Shown: positions 35,989 through 44,797 of the stretch, one piece after another
Layout: every line of letters starts with the position of its first letter
Position numbering within the stretch: the first letter of the stretch is position 1
Assembly (NCBI GenBank): GCA_004193595.1
Contig: RPGQ01000037.1
Coordinates: 54,827 to 118,826 of the forward strand
DNA from: Desulfobacteraceae bacterium Eth-SRB2
Lineage (GTDB): Bacteria; Desulfobacterota; Desulfobacteria; Desulfobacterales; UBA11574
Direction of reading: 5' to 3'
Length of the DNA stretch: 64,000 bases
The notes under the pieces: model-generated
The model's input: the letters and a program-made list of their open reading frames with translations, nothing else
Told to the model about the DNA's origin: nothing
The model's database searches: none
Translations under genes and position numbers: made by a program

Positions 35989-37077
35989 TCATTTTAGGAT
36001 CTTCTCAAGAGCCTTGATAAACCTGACATTTTCTTCATGAAGTCCGGCATTGATTCTGATACAATGAGGATAACCATACGATTTCATGGACCTTACAATA
36101 ACCCCCTGTCTGAGCATTTTTTCATAAATTGCATCGGCATTTTTGCAAACATCTATCAGGATAAAATTCGTTTGTGTTGGAAAATATTTTACTCCCAGCC
36201 GGTCCAGCGAATCATATAAAAAATCGAGACCTTGATGGATGAGTGTTATGACCTTCTCAAAAAAAACAGTGTCTTCAAGCGCTGAGCAGGCGGCGGCCTG
36301 AGCCAGAGAATTGGTATTGAACGGCAGTCTGATCCTGTTCAACAGACTTGCTATTTCATCCGGCATAACACCATATCCGATACGAAGCCCGGCCAGACCA
36401 TAAACTTTGGAAAAGGTTCGAAGTGTAATCAACGGTCTGACGTTATCAAGATATTCAATGCTTTTCGCACAGTTTTGATCACGGACAAATTCAATATACG
36501 CCTCATCCACCACAACAATCACTTCCGGTGGAATTTTATTCAGAAAATTTTCAAAATCTTGTTTTAAAAAAACCGTTCCGGTGGGATTGTTGGGATTGCA
36601 CAGGAAAACCATGCGGGTTCTTGGTGTAATCCTTTCTTTTATTCCTTTCAGATCGATTGAAAGCGACTTTAGGGGAACAAATACCGGTGTTGCACCAGCG
36701 CTACGAACCGTTATTTCATACATTAGAAAGGAAGGATGTGGAAGAATGGCTTCATCACCCGGCTGAAGCAATCCGCAGGCAAGCATACCTATAATTTCAT
36801 CGGAACCGTTTCCTAAAACAACGTTCTGTGGGGATACACCCAGATGTTCAGAGATTTTTTGAATAAAATCATGACCACTTCCGTCAGGATACCGGTTCAG
36901 TTCTCCAATAGCGTTTTTGATGGCCTTAACCGCCAGGGGAGAGGGACCCAGAGGATTTTCATTAGAGGCAAGTTTTATGGAATCAACGATACCATATTCC
37001 CTTTCAAGCTCTTTTAAGGGTTTTCCGGGGGTATACGGTTTTATTGATAAAATATAATCGGGAATAGATAACTTCAT
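35989..37077 (-). CDS. hisC: Histidinol-phosphate aminotransferase
   Basis: PLP enzyme that makes histidinol phosphate in histidine synthesis; some family members also transaminate aromatic acids. The product has ASNENPLGPSPLAVKAI, the CNPNNPTG motif near residue 170, VDEAYIEF, and the PLP lysine in TFSKVYGLAGLRIGYG. The ATG at 37077 begins MKLSIPDYILSIKPY, the usual opening. A GTG at 37104 would overlap the korC stop by four bases (GTGA) and add nine residues, so coupled translation is possible. It is not with other his genes; the neighbours are kor and cmk. Confidence 0.92.
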   Translation of the reverse strand: MKLSIPDYILSIKPYTPGKPLKELEREYGIVDSIKLASNENPLGPSPLAVKAIKNAIGELNRYPDGSGHDFIQKISEHLGVSPQNVVLGNGSDEIIGMLACGLLQPGDEAILPHPSFLMYEITVRSAGATPVFVPLKSLSIDLKGIKERITPRTRMVFLCNPNNPTGTVFLKQDFENFLNKIPPEVIVVVDEAYIEFVRDQNCAKSIEYLDNVRPLITLRTFSKVYGLAGLRIGYGVMPDEIASLLNRIRLPFNTNSLAQAAACSALEDTVFFEKVITLIHQGLDFLYDSLDRLGVKYFPTQTNFILIDVCKNADAIYEKMLRQGVIVRSMKSYGYPHCIRINAGLHEENVRFIKALEKILK

Positions 37078-37100
37078 ATTCAGGTTACGGGTTTTGAAAG

Positions 37101-37640
37101 TCACTTCAATTGAGCAACTTTTTTGCCCTCTTCAAGAGCCGCCATATTTATGGGTATAAGCTTTTTTTTTGAAGAAAATTTTTTTTTAACGCACTGTCGC
37201 ACGAGTTCAAAATCGGCAATTTTGCTGCGAGCGACAAAAGCGCCAAGTGCCACAATATTGGCCACTTTTATGCTTCCCAGGTCGTTTGCAATATCATTGG
37301 CCGGCACCAGAAGTTCGTCAACATCATCGCGGTCCGAACCAATGTGGATTAATGAGCTGTTGATAACGACAACACCGTTTGGCTTTACCATGGGTGCAAA
37401 TTTTTCCAAAGAAGGATGATTCATGGCCACCAGATGCATAGGGTTCCTGATAATCGGAGAACCTATGGGCCTGTCACTGATAACCACCAGACAATATGCG
37501 GTCCCGCCACGCATCTCCGGACCATAAGAAGGAACCCACGCCACCTCGTACCCTTCTTCCATTGCAGTGTGTGCTAGGATATTCCCTATCAACAGAATGC
37601 CCTGACCTCCAAAACCGGCAAACATCACTTCACGTTGCAT
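37101..37640 (-). CDS. korC: 2-oxoacid:ferredoxin oxidoreductase, gamma subunit
   Basis: The gamma domain of a KOR/VOR-type enzyme that oxidatively decarboxylates a 2-oxoacid to acyl-CoA with ferredoxin as acceptor. The 179-residue product begins VMFAGFGGQGILLIGNILA and has the PSYGPEMRGGTAYC motif that shapes the CoA-binding side. Its ATG directly follows the korB TGA. It is the last of four genes in order korD-A-B-C on the minus strand. The substrate (2-oxoglutarate or branched-chain oxoacid) cannot be decided by eye. Confidence 0.93.
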   Translation of the reverse strand: MQREVMFAGFGGQGILLIGNILAHTAMEEGYEVAWVPSYGPEMRGGTAYCLVVISDRPIGSPIIRNPMHLVAMNHPSLEKFAPMVKPNGVVVINSSLIHIGSDRDDVDELLVPANDIANDLGSIKVANIVALGAFVARSKIADFELVRQCVKKKFSSKKKLIPINMAALEEGKKVAQLK

Positions 37641-38393
37641 TCAGTCCTCCTCAACCGTATCGGGTGTTTTGTATTCGCCCAGCTTAAAATAGGGAAGCAT
37701 GTTGTCCTCGGCCCACTTTATGGCTTCCACCGGAGTTAGCCCCCAGTTGGTCGGGCATGTGCTTACCAGCTCCACAAGGCTGAAACATCGGCCTTCCATC
37801 TGATACTGAAAAGCTTTTTTAATGGCTTTCTTGGCCCTGACAACGTACTTTGGTTTTAGTACGGTCTGTCTTGTAATATATGCAGGAGTCTCTAAAGCAG
37901 ATAGGAGTTCGGCCATTTTAACCGGCATACCCACCTCTTCAACATTGCGTCCCGCAGGAGAGGTCGTGGTTCGCTGGCCCTGCAATGTTGTCGGCGCCAT
38001 CTGGCCTCCGGTCATTCCATAAACCGTGTTGTTAACAAAGATTGTTGTAAACTTTTCTCCCCGGTTGGCGGCATGTATAATTTCTCCCATTCCGATACTT
38101 GCCAGATCACCGTCACCCTGATAGGTAAAAACGATCAAGTCAGGCCGAACCCTTTTTATTCCCGTGGCCATTGCCGGTGCCCGTCCATGGGCCGCCTCTT
38201 GAAAATCGAAGGTGAAATAATTATAGGCCAAAACCGCACAGCCCACCGGTGCAATACCGACCGTCCGACCCCTTATCCCCAGTTCATCGATAACTTCGGC
38301 CACCAGACGGTGAATAATACCGTGTGTACAACCCGGGCAGTAATGAGTCGGCTGATCGGAAAGGGCTTGGGGTTTCTTAAATGTTTTTGCCAT
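37641..38393 (-). CDS. korB: 2-oxoacid:ferredoxin oxidoreductase, beta (thiamine-diphosphate) subunit
   Basis: Carries the thiamine-diphosphate site. The 250-residue product has YCPGCTHGIIHRL near residue 18, PVGCAV, and the Mg/ThDP motif TYQGDGDLASIGMGE...NNTVYGMTGGQMAPT. The cysteines typical of the beta Fe-S cluster (CPGC plus one later) are visible. Position between alpha and gamma subunits agrees with the Kor/Vor arrangement. Confidence 0.94.
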   Translation of the reverse strand: MAKTFKKPQALSDQPTHYCPGCTHGIIHRLVAEVIDELGIRGRTVGIAPVGCAVLAYNYFTFDFQEAAHGRAPAMATGIKRVRPDLIVFTYQGDGDLASIGMGEIIHAANRGEKFTTIFVNNTVYGMTGGQMAPTTLQGQRTTTSPAGRNVEEVGMPVKMAELLSALETPAYITRQTVLKPKYVVRAKKAIKKAFQYQMEGRCFSLVELVSTCPTNWGLTPVEAIKWAEDNMLPYFKLGEYKTPDTVEED

Positions 38394-38448
38394 TATATCT
38401 GCTCCTCATGCAATATGTGAATGAAGACTTAAGATTTCACATTCCACT

Positions 38449-39516
38449 TTAAAAAAAAGATTTGATTACATCAATGACTTCTTCCGGCGTAGGTACATCA
38501 CCACCGGCTTTACCATACCAGTGAACCGGACGCTTCCCCTGAACGCTCCGTTCCACATCTTCAACCATCTGCCCCATGTTCAGCTCAATACTAAATACAA
38601 CCTTGCAGCTTTCTTTTAAAGCCGCCTGCTTTATCGGTTCTTGGGGAAAGGGAAAGAGGGTCTGGGGTCTTATCATGGCCGTCTCAAAACCTTGGGCTTT
38701 TAAATTATCAATGACAGTTCTGCAAACTCTGCTCATGGTACCAAAGCTGACGATAAGCGCCTGGTAATCCGTATCCGTGTTATAAGATTCGTATCGCACT
38801 TCTTCTTGTTTCATGCGGTCATACTTTGCTTTTAAGAGTATATTATGTTCTTCCAGCAGTTCCGCATTCAAAAATAATGATTTGACCAGATTTGGCTTAT
38901 TGCTTTTTCGAGTATCCATACCGTTTGTGGCCCAGTCATCCTTATTGCTCGGTTCAGATCTGAGGTGCTCAGGGAATTCAACCGGTTCCATCATCTGTCC
39001 GATCAGGCCGTCACCTAAAATCATCACGGGGTTTCGATATTTTTCCGCCAGGGGAAATGCCATCATTACCATCTCAACTGCTTCCTGGACACTTGCCGGC
39101 GCCATGACAAGCAACCGGTAATCCCCATGCCCCCCCCCTTTTGTAGCCTGGAAATAATCTGCCTGGGAAGGAAGAATCCCACCCAGTCCGGGACCGCCGC
39201 GTACAATGTTGACAAAAACAACCGGACACTGGGCAGATGATATATAACTGATGGCTTCACTCATCAGGCTTATACCCGGGCTCGATGACGTGGTAAAAAC
39301 CCGGGCGCCGCATCCCGCAGCACCGAAAAGCATGTTCGCCACGGCGATTTCGCTTTCGGCCTGTAAAAATACACCGCCCACCTCCGGCATGCGGCGGGAA
39401 AGGTATTCCGCAACTTCAGATTGTGGGGTAATAGGATAGGCAAAGTAATTAAGGCATCCAGCCCTGATTGCTGCCTCTCCGATCGCTTCATTTCCCTTCA
39501 TTAATATTTTGCCCAT
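38449..39516 (-). CDS. korA: 2-oxoacid:ferredoxin oxidoreductase, alpha subunit (KorA/VorB-like)
   Basis: Pyrimidine-binding half of the enzyme. The ATG at 39516 follows GGAGG at the right spacing and gives MGKILMKGNEAIGEAAIRAG; a longer reading upstream would run into the ferredoxin-gene spacer. The 355-residue product shows YPITPQSEVAEYL near residue 28, ESEIAVANMLFGAAGCGARVF in two parts, and TTSSSPGISLMSEAISY. The sequence is of the four-gene type often named VorB (branched-chain oxoacids) or KorA (2-oxoglutarate). Confidence 0.93.
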   Translation of the reverse strand: MGKILMKGNEAIGEAAIRAGCLNYFAYPITPQSEVAEYLSRRMPEVGGVFLQAESEIAVANMLFGAAGCGARVFTTSSSPGISLMSEAISYISSAQCPVVFVNIVRGGPGLGGILPSQADYFQATKGGGHGDYRLLVMAPASVQEAVEMVMMAFPLAEKYRNPVMILGDGLIGQMMEPVEFPEHLRSEPSNKDDWATNGMDTRKSNKPNLVKSLFLNAELLEEHNILLKAKYDRMKQEEVRYESYNTDTDYQALIVSFGTMSRVCRTVIDNLKAQGFETAMIRPQTLFPFPQEPIKQAALKESCKVVFSIELNMGQMVEDVERSVQGKRPVHWYGKAGGDVPTPEEVIDVIKSFF

Positions 39517-39529
39517 GTTTTTCCTCCGT

Positions 39530-39763
39530 TTATTCTTGATCTGCTTTCTCTTCAACAACTTTGGTTATACTTATGGCTACATCAGGGCACATGATGCAGC
39601 ATGTTGTACAAAAGATGCAGTCTTCAGGGCGTGCCTGATACGCAGGAAAATAGCCCATAGCATTGACTTGATCGGAAATTTCCAGAACATTTTTTGGGCA
39701 TACGTTGACACATAGTCCGCATCCTTTGCATAGATTATTATCAATAGTATGTTTATATGCCAT
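39530..39763 (-). CDS. korD: Ferredoxin-like delta subunit, 2 x [4Fe-4S]
   Basis: A 77-residue protein with two cluster-binding motifs, [12 protein letters not shown] near residue 13 and [12 protein letters not shown] near 49. It carries electrons from the KOR/VOR core to ferredoxin. It is the first gene of the korD-A-B-C operon, 13 bp upstream of korA. The divergent spacer before it contains a MITE copy at 39859-40035. Confidence 0.95.
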   Translation of the reverse strand: MAYKHTIDNNLCKGCGLCVNVCPKNVLEISDQVNAMGYFPAYQARPEDCIFCTTCCIMCPDVAISITKVVEEKADQE

Positions 39764-39858
39764 AAATTCTGACTCCTCTTTAATTATAATCTAAACGATG
39801 ATGAACTCGATTATATAAAAATTTTTCTTTTTGGACACAGATGGACACGATTAAGGTT

Positions 39859-40035
39859 GATGAACTCGTAAAAAGTCCGATTTAGACGGTTTCGTAAAAA
39901 GTTCAAATTCCCCCGCCAAACATAGGCGGGATAAAAAGGCGTCGCAAATTTAGTAATCATGAGGCGTACTTTTCGTACGTTGAATGATTGCGAAATGCAG
40001 CACAACGCAGAAGTTGGACTTTTTACGAGACCGTC
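39859..40035. mobile_element. MITE-like element C, copy 2 (177 bp), opposite orientation to copy 1
   Basis: Reads as the reverse complement of the element in ricT (9133-9309) with the same length and only scattered differences. The ends are GATGAACTCGTAAAAAGTC and, on the complementary strand, GACGGTCTCGTAAAAAGTC. The flanks share a 6-bp direct repeat AAGGTT (39853-39858 and 40036-40041), where copy 1 has 8 bp. It fills the space between the P-loop gene and korD; no gene is seen in this 373-bp spacer. Confidence 0.85.
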
Positions 40036-40136
40036 AAGGTTTTCAAATTCATAAATAATACTATCTGTGCATGTCTGTGAAAATAAGTATCCTATTTAGC
40101 TTGATATATCTACTATCTTAAAAGATTTTCAACAGC

Positions 40137-40853
40137 TTATTTTCGCAACTCGACAGCCTTTTTCCATGGCGGAACAAGTTGTCTTTCTATAGGCAAAACC
40201 GGACAGGAAAAACGCTCAACATCTATTTCAGGCAAAAGTTCTACTGATGCAGTGATAAACTCAAGGGGCAACCGGCTCTGGTCAGACAATGCTTTAACAA
40301 AATCATACCCCTTATATAGATGTTCTACTGTGGTTTCATCTATCAGATTTGCATTGCCAACGATACCGGTTATGGACATCTTGGAAGCTTTTTCGATCTG
40401 ATCGCGCATTCTCAAGCAACCGGCTATCGTCTCCGTAAAGGGCCGATACGGATTCACAACCTGGAGCATATGTACACGCTTTTTCCGAAATGAATCTGCG
40501 AGGCTTGCGAGGACGGTGGCGCCGACATCATTGCCTCCTGCGTCTATCAGTGTCAGTTGGCTCGGCCGGCGGATTAGACCGGCTATGGCCGGGCTTAAAA
40601 TGGGCAGATCCGCCTGCAGATATTTTTCCGGGGGAAGAACCACCTCAATACCCAGTTCAGCAAGGGGTTTCCTTGCCTCCCGAGTTCTAAAGTAGGGGTT
40701 AACAAGGTCAAGATCCGCTATCCGAACGTCTATACCCGAGCGCTTCCGATTAACAGCAAGATTTACGGCAACTTCGGTCTTTCCGCTGCCGAAGTTGCCT
40801 ACAATTATTACAATCCCTTTAATATGTTCCACTTTATTAAATCCGATCAACAT
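40137..40853 (-). CDS. P-loop nucleotide-binding protein (CobQ/MinD/SIMIBI-like), function unknown
   Basis: A 238-residue protein with a Walker A variant GNFGSGKTEVAVNLA near residue 19, a DLDLVNPYFRTRE motif near residue 48 and an IDAGGNDVGA segment near 103 that resembles the switch aspartate. This layout belongs to the CobQ/CobB/MinD/ParA group, and similar proteins are found near 2-oxoacid oxidoreductase genes in anaerobes. It could be a maturation or regulatory factor of that enzyme, which is inference. The AGAGGG before the ATG is directly abutting, so a GTG at 40832 is an alternative start. Confidence 0.75.
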   Translation of the reverse strand: MLIGFNKVEHIKGIVIIVGNFGSGKTEVAVNLAVNRKRSGIDVRIADLDLVNPYFRTREARKPLAELGIEVVLPPEKYLQADLPILSPAIAGLIRRPSQLTLIDAGGNDVGATVLASLADSFRKKRVHMLQVVNPYRPFTETIAGCLRMRDQIEKASKMSITGIVGNANLIDETTVEHLYKGYDFVKALSDQSRLPLEFITASVELLPEIDVERFSCPVLPIERQLVPPWKKAVELRK

Positions 40854-40941
40854 CCCTCTGCCAAAAAATTAGCTGCGTTGTATTTTTATTTTATTCCGGT
40901 GTCAAGTTATAAAATCGTTTCGCGATTTTATACAACGCCCC

Positions 40942-41180
40942 GGGTGGAAATCAAGACCGTTGGTAAACGCTGATGCCTTTCTATTGACAAACCGTAGCTC
41001 CGAAGCTTTTTTTAGGTGTCAGGTGGGGTGATTAAAATTGCCCATAATATGGCTTTAAAAAATATCCCATATTTATTCCTTCCCGTATGCCTGGTGCCGG
41101 CGCCTCTGTTCATCATTTCTGACACCTGACACCAAATAGCCATAGCAATCTTAGCAAACAACAGTATTGATTTACACCCC
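40942..41180. mobile_element. MITE-like element D, copy 2 (239 bp)
   Basis: The left end GGGTGGAAATCAAGACC and the complementary right end GGGGTGTAAATCAATAC match each other and the ends of copy 1. A perfect 8-bp direct repeat AACGCCCC flanks it (40934-40941 and 41181-41188). It shares the conserved inner stretch CTATTGACAAACCGT and the closing part ACACC...AATAGCCAT with copy 1 but lacks the decayed ORF. No coding capacity. Confidence 0.83.
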
Positions 41181-41299
41181 AACGCCCCTGCACCACTTAA
41201 GCGAGCAACATATGCTTTTGCCATATGAAATTTCAAAATGCGACAACCCCTGCAACGATCCTTATTTGCCTTGCCTTTATGAAAAAGCCTGTGTTAACA

Positions 41300-41552
41300 C
41301 CTGAATCTTGCACGAGTCGGAGGTTTTCATATGCAAGGCACTTAAGGGCGACGCCATAGTCTGGCTATTGCGAGTCCTTAATAACGCAGCAGATGAAAGC
41401 CTCCGGCTCGCCCTTTGGGTGAAAATTAATGAATAAAAAAGATCATCATCCAATATACTATTTGGGTAAAATACATGATGCTATGATGCTGTTTAAACCC
41501 GTCTCAATTAAGAATTAAATAAATTCTAATTAATTTTCATGCAAGATTCAGG
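41300..41552. mobile_element. MITE-like element E, 253 bp, with 5-bp target duplication and an inner palindrome
   Basis: 15-bp terminal repeats CCTGAATCTTGCACG (41300-41314) and, complementary, CCTGAATCTTGCATG (41538-41552), one mismatch. They are flanked by TAACA on both sides (41295-41299 and 41553-41557). Inside (about 41313-41410) lies a second inverted pair CGAGTCGGAGGTTTTCAT / ATGAAAGCCTCCGGCTCG around about 60 bases. It sits just upstream of the CLC gene. With copy 2 of element D it fills the 826-bp spacer; the rest holds nothing I recognise. Confidence 0.78.
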
Positions 41553-41679
41553 TAACAATATGCTTGGCAGTAGGGCAACGATAAGGAACGTTAACCTTGA
41601 TTTCGTAACCTGCTGGTGGAACATCTAATATAGTGGATAACGTGCCGACACAGATCGACTTTCCTTTTTTTAAGAAATA

Positions 41680-43443
41680 ATGGTAAATTTTTCCGGTATA
41701 AAATGGAGTTTCAAGTCAGACAGAGAAAATCTTATTCCATTGCTAATCGTTGCTGTCCTAATCGGCATGATAACCGGTGCTTTGGCGGTGGGTTTTCGAT
41801 ATTTGTTGTTAGTTGCGACCCGTATATGCTGGCAGAATCCCTTTGATATTATCGGGACTGCTACAAACCTGTCGTGGTATATCGTGGTTTTGATTCCGGT
41901 ATTAGGAGGTTTAGTCGTCGGCCCGATAGTTTCCATTCTGGCTCCGGAAACCCGCGGCGCCGGCGTACCCGAAGTCATTAATGCCGTAGCTTCAAGACAG
42001 GGTATCATAAGGCACCGTACGACTTTCTATAAAATTATATCAACCGTGATTTCTATCGGTTCCGGCGCCTCTGTCGGCAGGGAGGGTCCCATTGTCCACA
42101 TTGGATCGTCGGTGGGTTCTTCCATTGCTCAGCTTATCAGGCTGCCTCCTGAATGGCGGTCCGTTTTTTTGGCGTGCGGTGCGGCATCCGGGATTGCCGC
42201 TACTTTTAATGCTCCCATGGCAGGCATGTTGTTTGCCGTAGAAATTATTCTTGTAGATTTTGAAATCAGTTATCTAAGTCACATAGCAATTTCAGCAGTA
42301 ACGGCAACCGTGGTTTCCCATCATTTTTTCGGAAACCTCCCCGCCTTCGATATACCGAATTACACACTGGTCAGCTACTGGGAGATTCCACTCTATTGCT
42401 TGCTTGGTATCCTGGCCGGCTTTGTGTCCATCACTTTCATCAAATCTATTTCTTATGTTGAAGACACCTTGAACCGGTTCAAAATCCCAAGCTATTTGCA
42501 ACCGGCCATGGGCGGCTTATTCGTGGGGTTGATTGCCATAAACTATCCCCATGTCATCGGTGTGGGGTATGAGTCAATCAACCTGATTTTGACCGGAAAA
42601 ATGGCGGTTAATATCATTGCAGTTGTTCTTATTTTTAAACTGGCAGCCACCTCTTTTTCTGTGGGGGCTGGTTTTTCAGGAGGAATTTTCGCTCCCTCTC
42701 TTGTTTTAGGGGCGCTTCTGGGGGGTATTTTTGGTGTTGCCGTAAATAACTTATTTCCGGAATGGGTAGCGGCTTACCCTGCTTATGGTCTGGTGGGCAT
42801 GGGAGCCATTGTCAGTGGTGCCACCATGGCCCCGATTACGGCTATTTTTACAATTTTTGAACTGACCTATAATTTCGAAATTATCCTTCCTTTGATGACA
42901 AGTTGTATTGCAAGTCTGATTATCGTCAAGAAATTTTACGGCAATTCCATCTATGAAACAAAATTGCTCAAAAAAGGAATAAAAATCGTCCGAGGCCACG
43001 ATGTCAACCTGTTGCGATCTATAGCTGTTACTGAATATATGGAAAAAGAATATGAGAGCATCGGAGATAATACCGGTCTGGAGGAATTAATTGTCAAGGC
43101 TCAAGAAAGCACTTACCCTCACTTTGTGGTGTTGAATAATAAAGATGAGCTCGTAGGTATATTGTCCATGAGGGATTTGAAAAACTGTCTGTCTGACATG
43201 GATTATTTGTGTGAAATTATTGTGGCAGCAGATATAATGAGCAAAAATGTTCACTGCCTTGTTCCGGACGATACTCTTGAGACAGCCTTCGAAGTGTTTG
43301 AGGGCAAACACATATCCACCCTTCCGGTTGTAGATTCCAGAAACAGAAAAAAGGTTATTGGCATTCTGAAAAAAAGCAATCTAATTTTAGCTTATAATGA
43401 GAAAATTTTGAAAACCCATATTTTACAAAGTCGGGACAAGTAA
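41680..43443 (+). CDS. CLC-family chloride channel/transporter with C-terminal CBS domains
   Basis: A membrane protein of 587 residues with about ten hydrophobic helices. CLC signatures: GAGVPEVINAV (the usual GSGIP, here GAGVP, near residue 94), GREGPIVHIGSS with the gating glutamate near residue 131, and GFSGGIFAPSL (GxFxP, near 333). The C-terminus holds two CBS domains (about 455-585) that may sense nucleotides. It may be a Cl-/H+ exchanger or a channel; the gating glutamate is present in both. It has no operon partners; a MITE lies immediately upstream. Confidence 0.92.
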   Translation: MVNFSGIKWSFKSDRENLIPLLIVAVLIGMITGALAVGFRYLLLVATRICWQNPFDIIGTATNLSWYIVVLIPVLGGLVVGPIVSILAPETRGAGVPEVINAVASRQGIIRHRTTFYKIISTVISIGSGASVGREGPIVHIGSSVGSSIAQLIRLPPEWRSVFLACGAASGIAATFNAPMAGMLFAVEIILVDFEISYLSHIAISAVTATVVSHHFFGNLPAFDIPNYTLVSYWEIPLYCLLGILAGFVSITFIKSISYVEDTLNRFKIPSYLQPAMGGLFVGLIAINYPHVIGVGYESINLILTGKMAVNIIAVVLIFKLAATSFSVGAGFSGGIFAPSLVLGALLGGIFGVAVNNLFPEWVAAYPAYGLVGMGAIVSGATMAPITAIFTIFELTYNFEIILPLMTSCIASLIIVKKFYGNSIYETKLLKKGIKIVRGHDVNLLRSIAVTEYMEKEYESIGDNTGLEELIVKAQESTYPHFVVLNNKDELVGILSMRDLKNCLSDMDYLCEIIVAADIMSKNVHCLVPDDTLETAFEVFEGKHISTLPVVDSRNRKKVIGILKKSNLILAYNEKILKTHILQSRDK

Positions 43444-43927
43444 AAATCTTAGATTTGCTTTGATGGGGTTTCAATATATTGCGAACCGGGCTAACATGCA
43501 GTCACGCCATGCTTCAAAACTTTATCAAAAATGCAACATAGCAATAATCGCAGGCATTGGAGTCTTGATTTCAAGCCTAAATCGTAATCATGGGTGGGGT
43601 GGTATGGATTCATGGTTCAAAGCAGACATCAATCAGCGGCATAAAAAAATCATCGAAATGAGCATAATACTATATATTGTGGTCTGAAAATATAATTTAG
43701 AGCATTTACCGTGAAAACCTATTAAGATACAACCATATGATATCACAAAAATTAAGCGTATTGCCATATATTGCAGGTATCTGGTTCGGCGGTCGCTTTT
43801 CAAATCTATAAAAATTTCTGATTCAGATAATGTAAATGTAGATGGAAAAAAACTGTGAAGGGTATCAAAAATATCTACAGCCAGAGTTACCGCTGGGATT
43901 TCAACAAGTATTTAATTCGTATTTTAA
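43444..43927. other. Intergenic region, no gene recognised
   Basis: 484 bp between the CLC gene and the AriB-like gene, both of which end here (convergent). It is AT-rich. A 75-codon reading frame (43460-43687) has no recognisable motif and an uneven composition, so I do not call it. No clear inverted repeat or terminator is seen. Confidence 0.6.
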
Positions 43928-44797
43928 TTAAGCCAAGTCAAATGCCTGATATATAGATTCTTTTAATCGAGTTAACCAGCCTATTTTACAACATTTTGCC
44001 ATTCTGATTTTTAATGATTCTCTTGTTGCTTTTATATTAACAATATTCCTCATGTGTCTTGCTAATAGTGGAAGAAGAAAATCTTTTCCAGATACGTAAC
44101 ACGTTGCGGAATCATCGTCTCCAATATGTTCGTACATTTTAATTTTATCTTCTATTATTGCTTTGCTTCCGAAATCTTTACAAAGCTCAATTTGTATCCT
44201 CGCTATATAAGTGTTAATCAACTTATCAGACAAATATGGATTCTTGCCACCCGATGTAAATTCACTTAACCCAAGAGAAACGCTTTTACGCTTTGGAAAA
44301 TATTTTCGCATTAACCCAAAAACCACGAATAATTCTATTAGATATTCAACTTCCATTCTTAATTTGCTATTAAATTCAAGCTGTTTTGCGAGATCTTCTT
44401 TGGATTTGGTGGCATCTTCTTCATACATTATCTCAATTGCTGCACCTTCATCAAAGAGGACATTTTCAATACAGTAACAGTTGTGCATGTATAAATTATT
44501 TATTTTAGCTGGGGTTTCACCAAGTATTAGATCTAAATCACCATCAATAATATATAATTCTGGTCTTTTGGACTGATGGATTGCTGCTTTTGCAGAAGCT
44601 TCTAACACCTTTTGACGGTTACCTAATGGGAAAATACGTGCGACTTTATACTTACCGTCAGTTAATCTTTGAATTATTTCTATATATATTTTTTGGGTAG
44701 AAGCTTCTTTATCTTCAATATATATATCGATATCATTCCATTCTTTAAAAAAAAGAGGAATAGCTTTTTTAGCTTTATTTGACCAACTTATTGTCAT
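43928..44797 (-). CDS. ariB: AriB-like DUF4435 (Toprim-type) effector of a PARIS-like defence system
   Basis: A 289-residue protein with the DUF4435 pattern: a strand ending in glutamate (DIYIEDKEAST, Glu28), a DGDLD aspartate cluster at residues 85-89, and the CYCIENVLF motif at 107-115. These form a Toprim/OLD-type metal site; in E. coli PARIS the AriB nuclease cleaves host tRNA-Lys after release by AriA, and an N-terminal glutamate is essential. The upstream neighbour is an ABC-type AAA ATPase whose TAG directly abuts this ATG, giving the ariA-ariB order. DNA is visibly more AT-rich than the flanks. Assignment is from motifs and context. Confidence 0.78.
   Translation of the reverse strand: MTISWSNKAKKAIPLFFKEWNDIDIYIEDKEASTQKIYIEIIQRLTDGKYKVARIFPLGNRQKVLEASAKAAIHQSKRPELYIIDGDLDLILGETPAKINNLYMHNCYCIENVLFDEGAAIEIMYEEDATKSKEDLAKQLEFNSKLRMEVEYLIELFVVFGLMRKYFPKRKSVSLGLSEFTSGGKNPYLSDKLINTYIARIQIELCKDFGSKAIIEDKIKMYEHIGDDDSATCYVSGKDFLLPLLARHMRNIVNIKATRESLKIRMAKCCKIGWLTRLKESIYQAFDLA

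Noticed and set aside
43460..43687. 75-codon plus-strand reading frame after the CLC gene
   Set aside because: No recognisable motif, no good ribosome-binding site, and no neighbour to couple with; probably chance.
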